59,998 nucleotides of DNA, taken from Acidobacteriaceae bacterium (GTDB taxonomy: Bacteria; Acidobacteriota; Terriglobia; Bryobacterales; Bryobacteraceae). Below the pieces are notes generated by a model. It ran no database searches. It had not been told where the DNA came from and saw only the letters and a list, made by a program, of their open reading frames with translations. Below, in pieces: positions 8,645 through 18,348 of the stretch. The translations under genes were made by a program, and so were the position numbers. Where the stretch lies: the NCBI GenBank assembly GCA_019244055.1, contig JAFATG010000175.1, forward strand, positions 1 to 59,998, in the 5' to 3' direction. Each line of letters starts with the position of its first letter. Positions within the stretch are counted from its first letter, which is position 1.

Positions 8645-9322
8645 GTGCGTCATTTTGAACAAGAACTGGAACAACTCAAGGCGAAGCTGCTGGAGATGAG
8701 CGCGCTCGTTGAAAGCGCCGTCTACCGCAGCGTCCAGGGAGTGGTGGAAAAGAATGCCGAGCTCGCGGAGCAGGTAGTAAGGAGCGAAGCCCGCGTGAAT
8801 CATCTCGAGATCGAGATCGACGATCTCGCGATCAGCCTGCTCGCCTTGCAGGCCCCGCTCGCAGCCGATCTGCGCCTCGTCACGGCCGCCATAAAAATTA
8901 ACAACGATCTTGAGCGAATGGGGGATCTGGCGGTCAGCATCGCGCAAAGCGCGCTGGCGCTGGTAAGAGAACCGGTGATCCGGCCGTCGATCGATATCCC
9001 CCATATCGCGGGGCTCGCGCAGGGAATGGTCCGCAAAGCGCTGGACGCGTTTGTGAATCGCGACCCTGAGCTAGCGCGCAGCGTGCTCGCTTCCGACGAT
9101 GCCGTTGATAACATGCGAACCGCCAGCTATCACGAGCTGATCAGCTTCATGGAAAAGAACCCGCAGCAGATCTCGCAAGCGCTTTATCTGTTGTCAGTTG
9201 TTCGTAATTTAGAACGAATCGCCGATCATGCGACGAACATTGCGGAAGATGTGCTGTTCCTTGTGAAGGGCATTGACGTCCGGCACCACAACGAAGAGCG
9301 GTCCGCCATGGTGCAGACGTAA
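8645..9322 (+). CDS. phoU: Phosphate transport system regulator PhoU
   Basis: A 225-residue helical protein. Two starts are possible, TTG 8633 and GTG 8645; I choose GTG because the protein then begins VRHFEQELEQLKAKLLEM, as in other PhoU proteins, with GGGG six bases upstream. Two PhoU repeats are visible, each with an E/DxxxD-type metal motif (NNDLERMGDLAVSIAQ near residue 86; RNLERIADHATNIAEDV near residue 196). PhoU links Pst transport state to the PhoR kinase and limits phosphate uptake. It ends 6 nt before the convergent gatB. Confidence 0.94.
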   Translation: MRHFEQELEQLKAKLLEMSALVESAVYRSVQGVVEKNAELAEQVVRSEARVNHLEIEIDDLAISLLALQAPLAADLRLVTAAIKINNDLERMGDLAVSIAQSALALVREPVIRPSIDIPHIAGLAQGMVRKALDAFVNRDPELARSVLASDDAVDNMRTASYHELISFMEKNPQQISQALYLLSVVRNLERIADHATNIAEDVLFLVKGIDVRHHNEERSAMVQT

Positions 9323-9328
9323 GTTTGC

Positions 9329-10798
9329 TCAGCCGAGCTTGTTTTTGAGCGCTTCGTTAACAGCAGCAGGGTTCGCCTGTCCACGGCTGGCCTTCATCAC
9401 TTGTCCGACAAGGAATCCGAGGACGGCCGTTTTCCCGCTTCTAAACTGCTCGATTTGCTTCGGGTTGGCGGCAATTATGACGTCGATGATCGCGCCCAGT
9501 TCGTCCGCATTCGAAATCTGCTTGAGACCTTCCCGCTCCATAATTGCGGATGGCGCTTCTCCGGTCTCAAACATCTTGGGGAGAATTTCCTTGGCCAGCT
9601 TGCCGGAAAGCTCGCCTTTGCTAATGAGGGCGACCAGCTCGCCCAGATGTTCGGCTTTCACAGGAGAACTCGAGATGTCTTTATTGGCTGCCCGCAAAAG
9701 ACCCATGAGATCGCCGACGACCCAATGGGCGGTGGTGCGAGCATCCCCGCCGACTTTAGCGGCTGTTTCGAAGTAGTCGCCCGTTTCGCGGGTGAGGGTC
9801 AGCACTTGCGCATCGTATTCGCGTACGCCATATAGACTGACAAAACGGTCGCGGCGGTGGGCCGGTAGTTCGGGCAATCTCGATTTCACTTCGTGCAGCC
9901 AGTGTTCACTCACACGAAGCGGGACGAGATCGGGCTCGGGAAAATAGCGGTAATCGTGCGCGTGCTCTTTACTGCGCATGCCCACCGTTCTTCCTGTTTC
10001 GACATTGTATAGGCGGGTTTCCTGCACCACCTTTCCGCCGGATTCGAGCACCTCGACCTGACGCTCAATCTCATGCTCCAAGGCCATTTTGAGGAATCGG
10101 AAAGAATTCAGATTTTTAACTTCAGCTTTCGTTCCGAATTTTTCCGCACCCCTCAACCGAACAGATACGTTGGCATCACAGCGGAGTTGGCCTTTTTCCA
10201 TGTCGCAATCGGAGACGCCGATATATTGCATGACCTGTTTCAGCTCGGTTAGGTAGGTGTAGGCCTCTTCGGGGGACCGCATGTCCGGCTCGCTGACGAT
10301 CTCGATCAGCGGGGTGCCTGAGCGATTCAGATCGACGTAGGTGTATTTATCAGAGTCCGCGAACCCGTCGTGGAGGCTTTTACCCGCGTCCTCTTCCATA
10401 TGCACGCGAGCGATGCCAATGCGCTTCTTAGCTTGGCCCACGAGAACTTCGAGATAACCGTGCTCGGCAAGCGGCTGATCATATTGCGAGATCTGATAGC
10501 CCTTCGGCAAATCAGGGTAAAAGTAATTCTTTCGGGCAAAGCGAGAGAAAGGATTGACTTTGCAATGGAGCGCTATAGCCGCACCGATGGCGAACTCGAC
10601 CGCTTGCCGGCTGAGAACGGGGAGGGCACCCGGCAATCCGAGACAAACCGGGCATACGTTTGTGTTGGGAGGGGCGCCGAATTCGACTGGACTGCTACAG
10701 AAAATCTTGGTCTTAGTGCCTAGCTGAACGTGTACTTCGAGTCCGATAACAGGCTCGTATTTCGTTAAAATGCTCTCCGCAACGGCACTGGCAGACAT
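9329..10798 (-). CDS. gatB: Asp-tRNA(Asn)/Glu-tRNA(Gln) amidotransferase subunit B
   Basis: A 489-residue protein (start 10798; the frame is open to 10864 but those residues are not conserved). It carries the GatB core: YEPVIGLEVHVQLGTKTKIFC near the N-terminus, CPVCLGLPGALP with zinc-type cysteines, NYFYPDLPKGYQISQ, and the YqeY-like tail that ends GQANPAAVNEALKNKL. GatB recognises the mischarged tRNA and phosphorylates its Asp or Glu side chain before transfer of ammonia from GatA. Neither gatA nor gatC is adjacent in this window; the amidase at 2950-4395 is not GatA. Convergent with phoU, 6 nt apart. Confidence 0.96.
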   Translation of the reverse strand: MSASAVAESILTKYEPVIGLEVHVQLGTKTKIFCSSPVEFGAPPNTNVCPVCLGLPGALPVLSRQAVEFAIGAAIALHCKVNPFSRFARKNYFYPDLPKGYQISQYDQPLAEHGYLEVLVGQAKKRIGIARVHMEEDAGKSLHDGFADSDKYTYVDLNRSGTPLIEIVSEPDMRSPEEAYTYLTELKQVMQYIGVSDCDMEKGQLRCDANVSVRLRGAEKFGTKAEVKNLNSFRFLKMALEHEIERQVEVLESGGKVVQETRLYNVETGRTVGMRSKEHAHDYRYFPEPDLVPLRVSEHWLHEVKSRLPELPAHRRDRFVSLYGVREYDAQVLTLTRETGDYFETAAKVGGDARTTAHWVVGDLMGLLRAANKDISSSPVKAEHLGELVALISKGELSGKLAKEILPKMFETGEAPSAIMEREGLKQISNADELGAIIDVIIAANPKQIEQFRSGKTAVLGFLVGQVMKASRGQANPAAVNEALKNKLG

Positions 10799-10887
10799 GT
10801 ACCAATTGTAGGAAAGAGGGGGTTGAAACGCGATCCGAAACACTGGATCGGCGGTAAGGATCATTTAGACAGAGCGGTTGAGGATTT

Positions 10888-12492
10888 ATGTCCACGTCTG
10901 CAGTGGAGACTCCAGCGAGATCCAATCCCGGACGGGCGGCTACCGGACCGCGGCGCTGGATCCTGGCTACGGTGGTGGTTCTGACCGGGCTTTGTATTTT
11001 TTACGCCATCGTTCTGACGATCTTCTGGCCCTTTACCAAGCAGGCGCTGATCGATACCCTGCAAGAATCGACGCTACGAACCGTCACCGTTCAGAGCTTC
11101 CACTCTACTTACTTTCCTCCCGGTTGCGTTGCGGAAAATATCGCCTTCGAACGCCACGTACACAAGAACAAACCTCCGATCATCTTCATTTCGAAATTGC
11201 AGGCGGAAGCCACCTACTTCACCCTTCTGACGTTTCAGCACGATCTCTCGGTGGTGCGCCTTTTGGGGATGCATGTCACAGTGCCTCCGGCCGAAGTCAA
11301 TGGCAAGCCGAATCCCATCATGCCCTTGAACTCCAAGAGCCAAGGCCGCGGAATCTCAATCGGGACGATTTTGGCCGATGGCGCGACCCTCGATCTCATG
11401 TGGAGCGATCCCAATGAAAGGCCCTACCGAATCGCAGTCGACAGACTGGCCATCCATAGCGTCGGGCGGAACACCAGCATTCCGTATCGGGTGGATCTCA
11501 AGCTTGAGGACCCGCCAGGGGCAGTGCATTCGGAAGGCGTGTTTGGGCCGTGGAATCCTCAGGATCCGGGGAGGTCGCCTATGCATGGGAGCTACTCATA
11601 TACCGGTGCGAATCTCGCGGCGCTGAAGGGTGTGGTCGGAATCCTGAACTCGCATGGATCGTTCACAGGAACGCTAAAAGAAGTCCAGGTGAAGGGGAAG
11701 GCTGATGTTTCAAATTTCAAGGTTGCCGATACCGCTCACGCGCGCGCCCTTAATGCCAGCTATGACGCAACCATCGACGGAGTTCATGGGAATGTCTTAC
11801 TTGAGGACGTCACGGCTCAGTTCGACGGGACGACAGTGGATGCCAAGGGGTCTATCACGGGCGAGGAGGAGAAGAAAGGGAAACGCATCTCCCTCGAGTT
11901 GTCTTCCGATGATGGCAGAATCGAAGACCTTGTGAGACTATTTGCGTCCGCTCCGAGGAGTCCCATGACAGGGAGGATCGTATTTCGAGGCAAATTGAAC
12001 ATTCCTCCCGGGGACGGGAATTTCGTTGAACGCATGAACCTGCTAGGATCGTTTGGCATCACGTCGGGCCGGTTCACCGATAGAGAACTGGAAGAAGACA
12101 TCAGCCGGCTCAGCCACAGCGGGAGCAAAGGTAAAGAAAAGGAAAAGCCGGTTGACGTCTTATCCGATCTGAAGGCCCGGATCAGGGCGACGAAGGGAAT
12201 TGCGCATCTCACTCAGGTTTCTTTCAGTGTTCCAGGCGCGCACGCAGACTTGGACGGCACCTATAACCTGATGAACTACACGACAGACATGTACGGCCTC
12301 TTAACTACCCAGGGAAGCGTCTCCGATGCGACCACTGGATTCAAGTCATTTGCCCTGAAAGTGATGACCCCGTTCTTCAAGAAGCGGCACCACGTCAAGA
12401 TTGTCGGATTCAAGCTCAGCGGAAAGTACGGGCACACCAACATGAACGTCGATCTGGATGCGGCCTCAGAGATGAGAAAGCGATCCCAGTAA
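10888..12492 (+). CDS. AsmA/DUF748-like inner membrane-anchored protein
   Basis: A 534-residue protein with one N-terminal membrane helix (about residues 25-50: WILATVVVLTGLCIFYAIVLTIFW) and a long periplasmic part rich in beta-strands. The content resembles the AsmA-like superfamily (bridge-like lipid transfer proteins): repeated strand pairs such as ADVSNFKVADTAHARALNASYDATIDGVHGN, GTTVDAKGSITGEE and GAHADLDGTYNLMNYTTDMYGLLTTQGSV. The C-terminus stops before the classical AsmA end, so it may be a shorter relative. The start is supported by GAGGA shortly before ATG 10888. It is divergent from gatB and has no obvious partner. Confidence 0.6.
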   Translation: MSTSAVETPARSNPGRAATGPRRWILATVVVLTGLCIFYAIVLTIFWPFTKQALIDTLQESTLRTVTVQSFHSTYFPPGCVAENIAFERHVHKNKPPIIFISKLQAEATYFTLLTFQHDLSVVRLLGMHVTVPPAEVNGKPNPIMPLNSKSQGRGISIGTILADGATLDLMWSDPNERPYRIAVDRLAIHSVGRNTSIPYRVDLKLEDPPGAVHSEGVFGPWNPQDPGRSPMHGSYSYTGANLAALKGVVGILNSHGSFTGTLKEVQVKGKADVSNFKVADTAHARALNASYDATIDGVHGNVLLEDVTAQFDGTTVDAKGSITGEEEKKGKRISLELSSDDGRIEDLVRLFASAPRSPMTGRIVFRGKLNIPPGDGNFVERMNLLGSFGITSGRFTDRELEEDISRLSHSGSKGKEKEKPVDVLSDLKARIRATKGIAHLTQVSFSVPGAHADLDGTYNLMNYTTDMYGLLTTQGSVSDATTGFKSFALKVMTPFFKKRHHVKIVGFKLSGKYGHTNMNVDLDAASEMRKRSQ

Positions 12493-12641
12493 GCGGCCGG
12501 CTGGAACACGCGCTATACTAAGTCTTGGGTTCAGTGGATTAGTAGCAGTGCGTCCTCACGCTTCCTGAAATGAAGCTCCCGGCGTTCTGGCCGATCGATA
12601 TCGTCTTCCGCTCCCACATCAAAACAAAATAGGGATTCGCC

Positions 12642-12809
12642 ATGCCGAAACGCACATTTCAACCGAACAACCGGAAAAGAGCAAAGACTCACGGGTTCCG
12701 TGTTCGTATGGAGACGGCGGACGGCCGGGCCGTGCTTTCACGGCGACGGGCCAAGGGCCGACACAAATTAACAGTAAGCGACGAGCGCGCGGTTCGCGGC
12801 GCGAAGTAA
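12642..12809 (+). CDS. rpmH: 50S ribosomal protein L34
   Basis: A 55-codon gene: [20 protein letters not shown], then [18 protein letters not shown], ending [11 protein letters not shown]. These are the universal L34 features (basic, PKRTFQP start, HGF, RRRAKGR). The protein is slightly longer than the usual 44-46 residues because of a C-terminal extension. It starts the conserved rpmH-rnpA-yidD-yidC-khpB-mnmE order. A possible -10 (TATACT, 12514-12519) lies upstream, but I see no good -35. Confidence 0.97.
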   Translation: MPKRTFQPNNRKRAKTHGFRVRMETADGRAVLSRRRAKGRHKLTVSDERAVRGAK

Positions 12810-12830
12810 TCGCCCGGGCGATTTGGTCCG

Positions 12831-13175
12831 CTGCCATCTCCATCACCGAAGCGGGTTCTCCGATCCTCTGAATTCCGCGAGATTTATCGAACCGGCATTC
12901 GCATGAACAGCCGCTATTTTTCTGCTTTTTGCCTACGGATAGGCGGAGACAGCATGCCTTCACGTTTCGGACTCACGGTTCCGCGAGCTGTGGGAAAAGC
13001 CGTACAAAGAAACCGGATCAAGCGCCGGATGCGGCAGGCCGTTCGTTCGCAGTTCGAGATTCTGCCAGCAAACTGGACGGTGGTATTTAACCCTCGGCGT
13101 CAAGTTTTAAAAGCGGCTTTCGAGGATTTATGCCGTGAAGTCGGCCGGGTATTCGCTCGATGCAGAGAGTCTTGA
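12831..13175 (+). CDS. rnpA: Ribonuclease P protein component, probably with a non-AUG start
   Basis: RnpA binds the RNase P RNA and helps cut tRNA 5' leaders. The conserved RNR motif is clear ([15 protein letters not shown]). The first ATG in frame is 12903, but conserved RnpA sequence lies upstream of it in the same frame: [19 protein letters not shown], matching the family's N-terminal SxxFxxVyxxGxR block. The frame is open back to the rpmH stop at 12807. The only near-start codon there is CTG at 12831, giving 114 residues, a normal length. An AUG-only annotation would give a truncated 90-residue protein from 12903. No strong ribosome site precedes CTG; coupling from rpmH, 21 nt upstream, is possible. 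Confidence 0.75.
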   Translation: MPSPSPKRVLRSSEFREIYRTGIRMNSRYFSAFCLRIGGDSMPSRFGLTVPRAVGKAVQRNRIKRRMRQAVRSQFEILPANWTVVFNPRRQVLKAAFEDLCREVGRVFARCRES

Positions 13176-13369
13176 TCGTCCTCCTGAGAGCGTACAAGCT
13201 TCTCATTTCGCCTCTCCTGCCCTCCGCGTGCCGCTACTACCCGACGTGCTCTGAATATATGAGGGAGGCCGTTGCGAAGCACGGCGCATTGCGGGGAGGC
13301 TGGATGGGATTGAGACGGCTTGGTCGCTGCCATCCATTCCACGAGGGCGGATATGACCCGGTTCGCTGA
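13160..13369 (+). CDS. yidD: Membrane protein insertion efficiency factor YidD
   Basis: A 69-residue protein: a short hydrophobic helix ([17 protein letters not shown]), then the cysteine-rich family signature [15 protein letters not shown] and [19 protein letters not shown]. These motifs are diagnostic of YidD, a small amphipathic protein at the inner membrane that aids YidC-dependent insertion. It overlaps the end of rnpA by 16 nt and lies just before yidC, the normal order. Confidence 0.95.
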   Translation: MQRVLIVLLRAYKLLISPLLPSACRYYPTCSEYMREAVAKHGALRGGWMGLRRLGRCHPFHEGGYDPVR

Positions 13370-13391
13370 CCAATGAATTTGAGTTCTGATT

Positions 13392-15101
13392 ATGCCTAAT
13401 ACTTCGGGCGGCACCAATTCTCAGCCGCCTTCCTTGGAGAAACGACTCCCTCTCGCACTAGCACTGATGATTCTGGTGCTAATTGTTTCGCAATACCTAT
13501 TCAAACCTGTTCCCGGCCCCAAGCCGGTCAAGCCCATTAACGACAACTCGGCCGCAAAGGTGGTTGAGAAGCCGGCAGCGGCTCCGGAGACTGCTGCTGT
13601 AACGCAGGCGGCGCCTCCGGTCGGCGCGGTGCAAGCCACTTCGGGGGTTGTGACCGATATCGATACGGAACTGTACCACATCGTTCTGACGAATCGGGGC
13701 GCGGCGGTGACAAGCTGGGTGCTGAAAAAGTATAAGGATGACGCGGGCAAGCCGCTACAGGTAATCAATACGGCGGCAAAGGATGTGCCGCCTCCGTTTT
13801 CAATTGAAGTCACTGGAGCAAGACTTGAATTCGATCCGAACGCGGTCCTATACAGAGCAACGCCCACCGGTGATGGAACGGGGATCGCGTACGAGTATTC
13901 GGATGGAAAGACGGTCATTCGGAAGTCGTTTCAGTTCGGAAAGAACAGCTATCTGTCGACCGTCAAGTCAGAAGTGATTCAGAACGGAACCGCGGTGCCT
14001 TCGGTGCTGATGTGGCGCGGCGGCTTCGGGGACCAAAAAGTCCACTCAGCCGTCAGCACCGAGCATACAGTTCGTTATGACATGTCGAGCAATAAGCTCG
14101 TCACCAAGAACGCGAAAGACGCCAAGAATGGACCAGTGACCGACAGTGGGAACTACGCATTCGGGGGCTTGGAAGATAATTTCTTCGCCGCCGTGGGATT
14201 GCCTGAAGACTCCGGCACTCTCGAGATCAAGACCTTCTCGGATGACATCAGGCTACCCGGCGAAGACAAACCGGTGCCCTATGTGGGCATGGGACTCTCG
14301 ACGGGCACGAAGAACGATCTTTCTGTGTTTGTCGGCCCTAAAGATATCGACATTTTGAAGCAGGTCAATCCCAAACTGACCAATATCATTAATTGGGGTT
14401 TCTTCGGCGTTATTGCAAAGCCGCTTTTCGTTTGGCTGAACTGGACCAAGGACCACTGGACGTTTAATTACGGTTGGGCAATTGTCCTGGTCACCATAAT
14501 TATCAGCACCGCGCTGTTCCCGTTGCGGCTTTCCAGTTTGAAATCGTCGCGGAAGATGCAAACGCTTCAACCACAGATCAAAGCGATTAACGAGAAATAC
14601 AAGAACATCAAAATGAGCGACCCTCGCAAGGCCGAGCAGAACCAGGAAGTTATGGCTCTGTATAAGAGTGCGGGTGTCAATCCGATGGGTGGCTGTCTCC
14701 CGATGTTGATTCAGCTTCCGTTTCTGTATGCGTTCTATCGCGTGCTCGCCGTAGCCATTGAGCTCAGACATGCGCCGTGGCTGTGGGTCACCGATCTGTC
14801 ATCGCCGGAGACACTGCCCATTCATCTTCTGCCCGTGATTCTGGTCATCAGTCAATTTCTGGCACAGAAGATGACGCCGGCAGCGGGAGTAGATCCGAAC
14901 CAGCAGCGAATGATGATGTTCATGCCGCTCATGTTCGGCTTCATGTTCTACTATCTGTCGGCTGGGCTTGTACTATATTATTTGACCAGCAACCTGGTGG
15001 GTGTCGCTCAGCAGCTCATTATCAACCGCTTCATGCCAGCTCCTGCTCCGCCGCCTCCTCCCGCCGGAAAAGCGCCAGTGAAGAAGACGGTGAAGAAATA
15101 A
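13392..15101 (+). CDS. yidC: Membrane protein insertase YidC
   Basis: A 569-residue insertase. An N-terminal helix (LPLALALMILVLIVSQYLF) is followed by the large periplasmic beta-supersandwich domain seen in Gram-negative YidC (to about residue 330). The five-helix core starts at about residue 355: WAIVLVTIIISTALFPLRLSSLKSS, NPMGGCLPMLIQLPFLYAFY and a final pair ending LVGVAQQLIINRFM. The cytosolic hairpin with KMQTLQPQIKAINEKYK is present. It inserts proteins alone or with SecYEG. The proline- and lysine-rich tail (APAPPPPP, KKTVKK) could contact ribosomes. Confidence 0.96.
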   Translation: MPNTSGGTNSQPPSLEKRLPLALALMILVLIVSQYLFKPVPGPKPVKPINDNSAAKVVEKPAAAPETAAVTQAAPPVGAVQATSGVVTDIDTELYHIVLTNRGAAVTSWVLKKYKDDAGKPLQVINTAAKDVPPPFSIEVTGARLEFDPNAVLYRATPTGDGTGIAYEYSDGKTVIRKSFQFGKNSYLSTVKSEVIQNGTAVPSVLMWRGGFGDQKVHSAVSTEHTVRYDMSSNKLVTKNAKDAKNGPVTDSGNYAFGGLEDNFFAAVGLPEDSGTLEIKTFSDDIRLPGEDKPVPYVGMGLSTGTKNDLSVFVGPKDIDILKQVNPKLTNIINWGFFGVIAKPLFVWLNWTKDHWTFNYGWAIVLVTIIISTALFPLRLSSLKSSRKMQTLQPQIKAINEKYKNIKMSDPRKAEQNQEVMALYKSAGVNPMGGCLPMLIQLPFLYAFYRVLAVAIELRHAPWLWVTDLSSPETLPIHLLPVILVISQFLAQKMTPAAGVDPNQQRMMMFMPLMFGFMFYYLSAGLVLYYLTSNLVGVAQQLIINRFMPAPAPPPPPAGKAPVKKTVKK

Positions 15102-15105
15102 GCGC

Positions 15106-15750
15106 ATGAAATATTCCATTGATTCACTTCGTCCAAGGCTGGAAAAGTTCCTCACTCCCGTTCTGAAGCAGGCTGATTTCAATCTTTCCTACGAGCTACG
15201 CGAGCCTGAGAACCGGCATCCGGAAGTTGAGAATCCGGAGGTTGCGGTGGTGTTCGACGGGCCGGACGTGGAGATTCTGCTGGCAAACCGCGCTGAGTTG
15301 TTGCTTGCTTTGGAGCATCTTTCAATGGAAGCTCTCCGGCTTCCTGCGGAAGACCATTCCCTGATTTCATTCGATGCCAATGATTACCGGCTGCTGCGGG
15401 TGGAAGAGTTGCGCATGAGCGCGTTGGCGGCAGCAGAAAAAGTGAAGCGAACTCGCGTTCCCTTCCACTTCAATCCCATGACCAGCCGCGAGCGGCGGAT
15501 TATACACCTGGCTCTGCGCGATGAAAAAGAATTGCGCAGCGAAAGCGTGGGAGTGGGCCCGGCGCGCGCAGTTGTGATCATCCCCGCCGATATGCCAACG
15601 CCTCCGGCACCTCCGGCACCTCGGCCGCGTTTCGGAGACCGGGGTAATGGGAGTCGCGGCGATAAACCTCGTTTCGGCGGTAATCGCGAGGGGCGCGCTC
15701 GGGGTGGAAATCGTCCGCCTCGCAGCGGACGTGAACGGGGACCTCGTTAG
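15106..15750 (+). CDS. khpB: RNA-binding protein KhpB/Jag with R3H domain
   Basis: A 214-residue protein located between yidC and mnmE, the usual place of jag/khpB. The central part (about residues 40-90) fits a degenerate KH domain, and the R3H motif is seen in [13 protein letters not shown] (R..RR.IH) near residues 125-137. The tail is Pro-rich then Arg/Gly-rich ([18 protein letters not shown]), an RGG-like disordered RNA-binding segment. The classical N-terminal Jag domain is missing or diverged. KhpB proteins bind many RNAs and are linked to cell division and envelope control. It starts 4 nt after the yidC stop. Confidence 0.8.
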   Translation: MKYSIDSLRPRLEKFLTPVLKQADFNLSYELREPENRHPEVENPEVAVVFDGPDVEILLANRAELLLALEHLSMEALRLPAEDHSLISFDANDYRLLRVEELRMSALAAAEKVKRTRVPFHFNPMTSRERRIIHLALRDEKELRSESVGVGPARAVVIIPADMPTPPAPPAPRPRFGDRGNGSRGDKPRFGGNREGRARGGNRPPRSGRERGPR

Positions 15751-15803
15751 AACCTCCACGGGAGCCAAATTGCGGTTCTCGCGCAACCAGATACTCCATC
15801 ACA

Positions 15804-17153
15804 ATGAACGCGCGCGACACGATAGTCGTCATCTCCACGCCGCATGGGCGCGGAGGATTGGGCATCGTTCGTATTTCCGGTAACGACAGCCGAAGCATCG
15901 CGGAACGGATTCTGCGATTCAGTTCAGGGCCACGCTGGACGGCCTGGAAAAGCGGGCTTGCTGAATTGGTCGACGAGCGGGGCGGCGTGGTGGACCAAGT
16001 GGTCGCTTCGTTTTTCGAGTCACCACATTCCTATACAGCCGAGGACGTTGTCGAGATTTCCTGTCACGGCGCCCCGGTTGTGCTGCGCTTCTGCGTGGAA
16101 CGAGCCGTCGGTGCGGGCGCGCGTATCGCTGAACCGGGTGAGTTTACGCTTCGGGCGTACGTGAACGGCCGCATCGACCTGCCGCAGGCCGAGGCGATTC
16201 GTGATCTGATCGAGGCCCGCACGCTTTATCAGGCTCGGGTCGCGTCGCAGCAGATGGAAGGCTCGGTATCGCGACGCCTTCGGCCTGTGAAGGAGGAGTT
16301 GGTGGAACTGATCGCTCTCCTCGAAGCCGGGATCGATTTTGCGGAAGACGATATAAGCGTTGCTTCGCCTGATGAGATCCTTCGCCGTATCGCTTCTATT
16401 GAATCCCAAATGAGTGGGCTGGTCGCGAGCTTTGGACGGGGAAAACTGGTGTTTCAGGGCTTCACACTGGCGATTGTGGGCCGACCGAATGTTGGGAAGA
16501 GCAGCTTGTTCAATCGCCTGCTGGAGCAGGATCGCGCGATCGTGACAGAGACCCCTGGAACGACGCGGGATCTGGTCTCCGAGCCGACTGCGGTTGAGGG
16601 CATTCCGGTGAAACTAGTCGACACGGCGGGTATCCGAGAAGGACAGGAACTTGTGGAGACGCTCGGAATTGAGCGGAGCTTTCAGGCTATGGCCGATGCC
16701 GATTTGACCTTGCTGATACTCGATCTGTCGTCAGAGTTGACTACAAGCGATCGGGACCTGATAGAAAAGCTTCGAGACCGGCGACCGCTGCTTGTCGGCA
16801 ACAAGAATGACCTACCGCGACGGATGGAGTCTGATGCTGATTTAGTACCCGTCTCCGCGATGACCGGGCAAGGCATTGGCGAACTGAGGCAAGCGATTCT
16901 GAACCGACTCGCCCCCGAAGGCCTGTCGGCGCCCGAAAGTGGCGCGATCACGAACATTCGTCACGAAGCTCTACTGCGGGAGAGCGTGGAAGCGCTCCTG
17001 AATGCTCGCAAAGCGGTGGAGTTCGGCATTCCGCATGAGATGCTTCTGCTGGATCTCTATGCTGCACTCCGGCCAATTGACGCCGTCACAGGCGCAACTA
17101 CCGCGGATGATATTCTGAACCGCATTTTCTCTACGTTCTGCATTGGAAAATAG
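15804..17153 (+). CDS. mnmE: tRNA modification GTPase MnmE
   Basis: A 449-residue GTPase that, with MnmG, installs the 5-carboxymethylaminomethyl group on wobble uridine. It has the N-terminal folate-binding domain ([22 protein letters not shown]), a helical domain, then a G domain inserted near residue 220 with G1 [10 protein letters not shown]2 TPGTTRD, G3 DTAGIRE and G4 NKND. The C-terminus is FCIGK, the invariant catalytic CxGK motif. It closes the rpmH-mnmE cluster. The downstream MFS gene's alternative TTG start at 17143 would overlap it. Confidence 0.97.
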   Translation: MNARDTIVVISTPHGRGGLGIVRISGNDSRSIAERILRFSSGPRWTAWKSGLAELVDERGGVVDQVVASFFESPHSYTAEDVVEISCHGAPVVLRFCVERAVGAGARIAEPGEFTLRAYVNGRIDLPQAEAIRDLIEARTLYQARVASQQMEGSVSRRLRPVKEELVELIALLEAGIDFAEDDISVASPDEILRRIASIESQMSGLVASFGRGKLVFQGFTLAIVGRPNVGKSSLFNRLLEQDRAIVTETPGTTRDLVSEPTAVEGIPVKLVDTAGIREGQELVETLGIERSFQAMADADLTLLILDLSSELTTSDRDLIEKLRDRRPLLVGNKNDLPRRMESDADLVPVSAMTGQGIGELRQAILNRLAPEGLSAPESGAITNIRHEALLRESVEALLNARKAVEFGIPHEMLLLDLYAALRPIDAVTGATTADDILNRIFSTFCIGK

Positions 17154-17157
17154 TCGC

Positions 17158-18348
17158 GTGGCTCCGGAACAACGCAGAATCCGAGCCGCGTGGTGGGGGA
17201 CCATCGTTCTGTTTCTGGTTCATGGACTGGTTTTCTCCACTTGGGTGTCGCGCATTCCCGCAGTTCAGGCCCAGCTCCGGCTGAACAATGGCATTCTTGG
17301 TCTCACGCTGTTGAGTTCGGCCATAGGCGCCGTATCGACCATTCCTCTTGCCGGCTGGCTAGTCACGCGCTATGGGAGCAAGCGGATCAGCATTGCGGGA
17401 GGAATTCTGTTTTCGCTCTCAATTGTGCCGATGGCACTTGCAATCAACGCCGCTACTCTTGCTTTGGCGCTGCTGTTTTACGGCTCGACCGCGGCGACGA
17501 TGGACGTGGCCATGAATGCGCACGGGGTTGAAGTGGAGAAAGCGCTCGGCACATCGACCATGTCGCGGTTTCATGCTCTGTTCAGTGCCGGCGGGATGGG
17601 CGGCGCGGCGATCGGGGGAATGGTGGCCGAGAGCGGGATCGGACCGCTCCGCCATTTTGCGATCAGCGCTGGAATAAACATGATCGCGGTCTTGCTTGTC
17701 TCGCGCTTACTGCTTCAGTTCCAGGCCCCGGCCACTGTCAGGACAGGGGGCCTGTCATTCCGAAAAATGCCGGCGGTCTTGATTGCACTCAGCGCGATCG
17801 CTTTCTGCAGCTTGCTGGCTGAAGGGGCCATGGCGGACTGGACCACCGTCTACTTCCGCCAAGTGTTGCAGGCCGGCCCAGGAATCGCGGCGTTCGCGTA
17901 TGCGCTGTTTTCCGCCATCATGGCGCTCTTTCGATTCATCGGCGATTGGGTAATCGCCCGCCTGGGGCCTCGTCTTGCGCTGCAATCGGCTTGCTTGCTT
18001 GCCGCTGCCGGACTGCTTTGGGGTCTTCTGATGCGCACACCGAGTTGGGCGCTACCGGGATTCGCGGTGACGGGAGCGGGATTCTCCATCATTATCCCGA
18101 TTGTGTACGGTTCCGGCGGCCGGATCGAAGGAGTCAGTCCGGGCGCAGGCATAGCGACGGTCACGGGCATCGGCTATATCGGGTTCATCGTTGGCCCGCC
18201 TGCGATCGGCTTTGCTTCCCAAATGTTCACTCTCCGGTACGCGCTGCTAATTGTTGTTGGGTGCTGCGTAACCGGGGCCTTACTCTCGCGTGCGATTCGT
18301 CCCACTCCGCGTTTGGAAGTGGCGGCCACTTCCGAGATTCACCTGTGA
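17158..18348 (+). CDS. MFS transporter, YbjJ-like
   Basis: A 396-residue membrane protein with about twelve helices. The start GTG 17158 has GGAAAA 7 nt upstream; TTG 17143 is an alternative inside mnmE. Features fit the major facilitator family close to YbjJ/fucose-permease relatives: FSTWVSRIPAVQAQL after helix 1, the R/G-rich loop VTRYGSKRIS between helices 2 and 3, and DVAMNAHGVEVE followed by SRFHALFSAGGMGGA. The substrate is unknown. Its last 69 nt overlap the convergent AttH-like gene. Confidence 0.85.
   Translation: MAPEQRRIRAAWWGTIVLFLVHGLVFSTWVSRIPAVQAQLRLNNGILGLTLLSSAIGAVSTIPLAGWLVTRYGSKRISIAGGILFSLSIVPMALAINAATLALALLFYGSTAATMDVAMNAHGVEVEKALGTSTMSRFHALFSAGGMGGAAIGGMVAESGIGPLRHFAISAGINMIAVLLVSRLLLQFQAPATVRTGGLSFRKMPAVLIALSAIAFCSLLAEGAMADWTTVYFRQVLQAGPGIAAFAYALFSAIMALFRFIGDWVIARLGPRLALQSACLLAAAGLLWGLLMRTPSWALPGFAVTGAGFSIIIPIVYGSGGRIEGVSPGAGIATVTGIGYIGFIVGPPAIGFASQMFTLRYALLIVVGCCVTGALLSRAIRPTPRLEVAATSEIHL

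Noticed and set aside
12514-12519. TATACT as rpmH promoter -10
   Set aside because: No acceptable -35 at 16-18 bp was found, so I did not list it as a separate feature.
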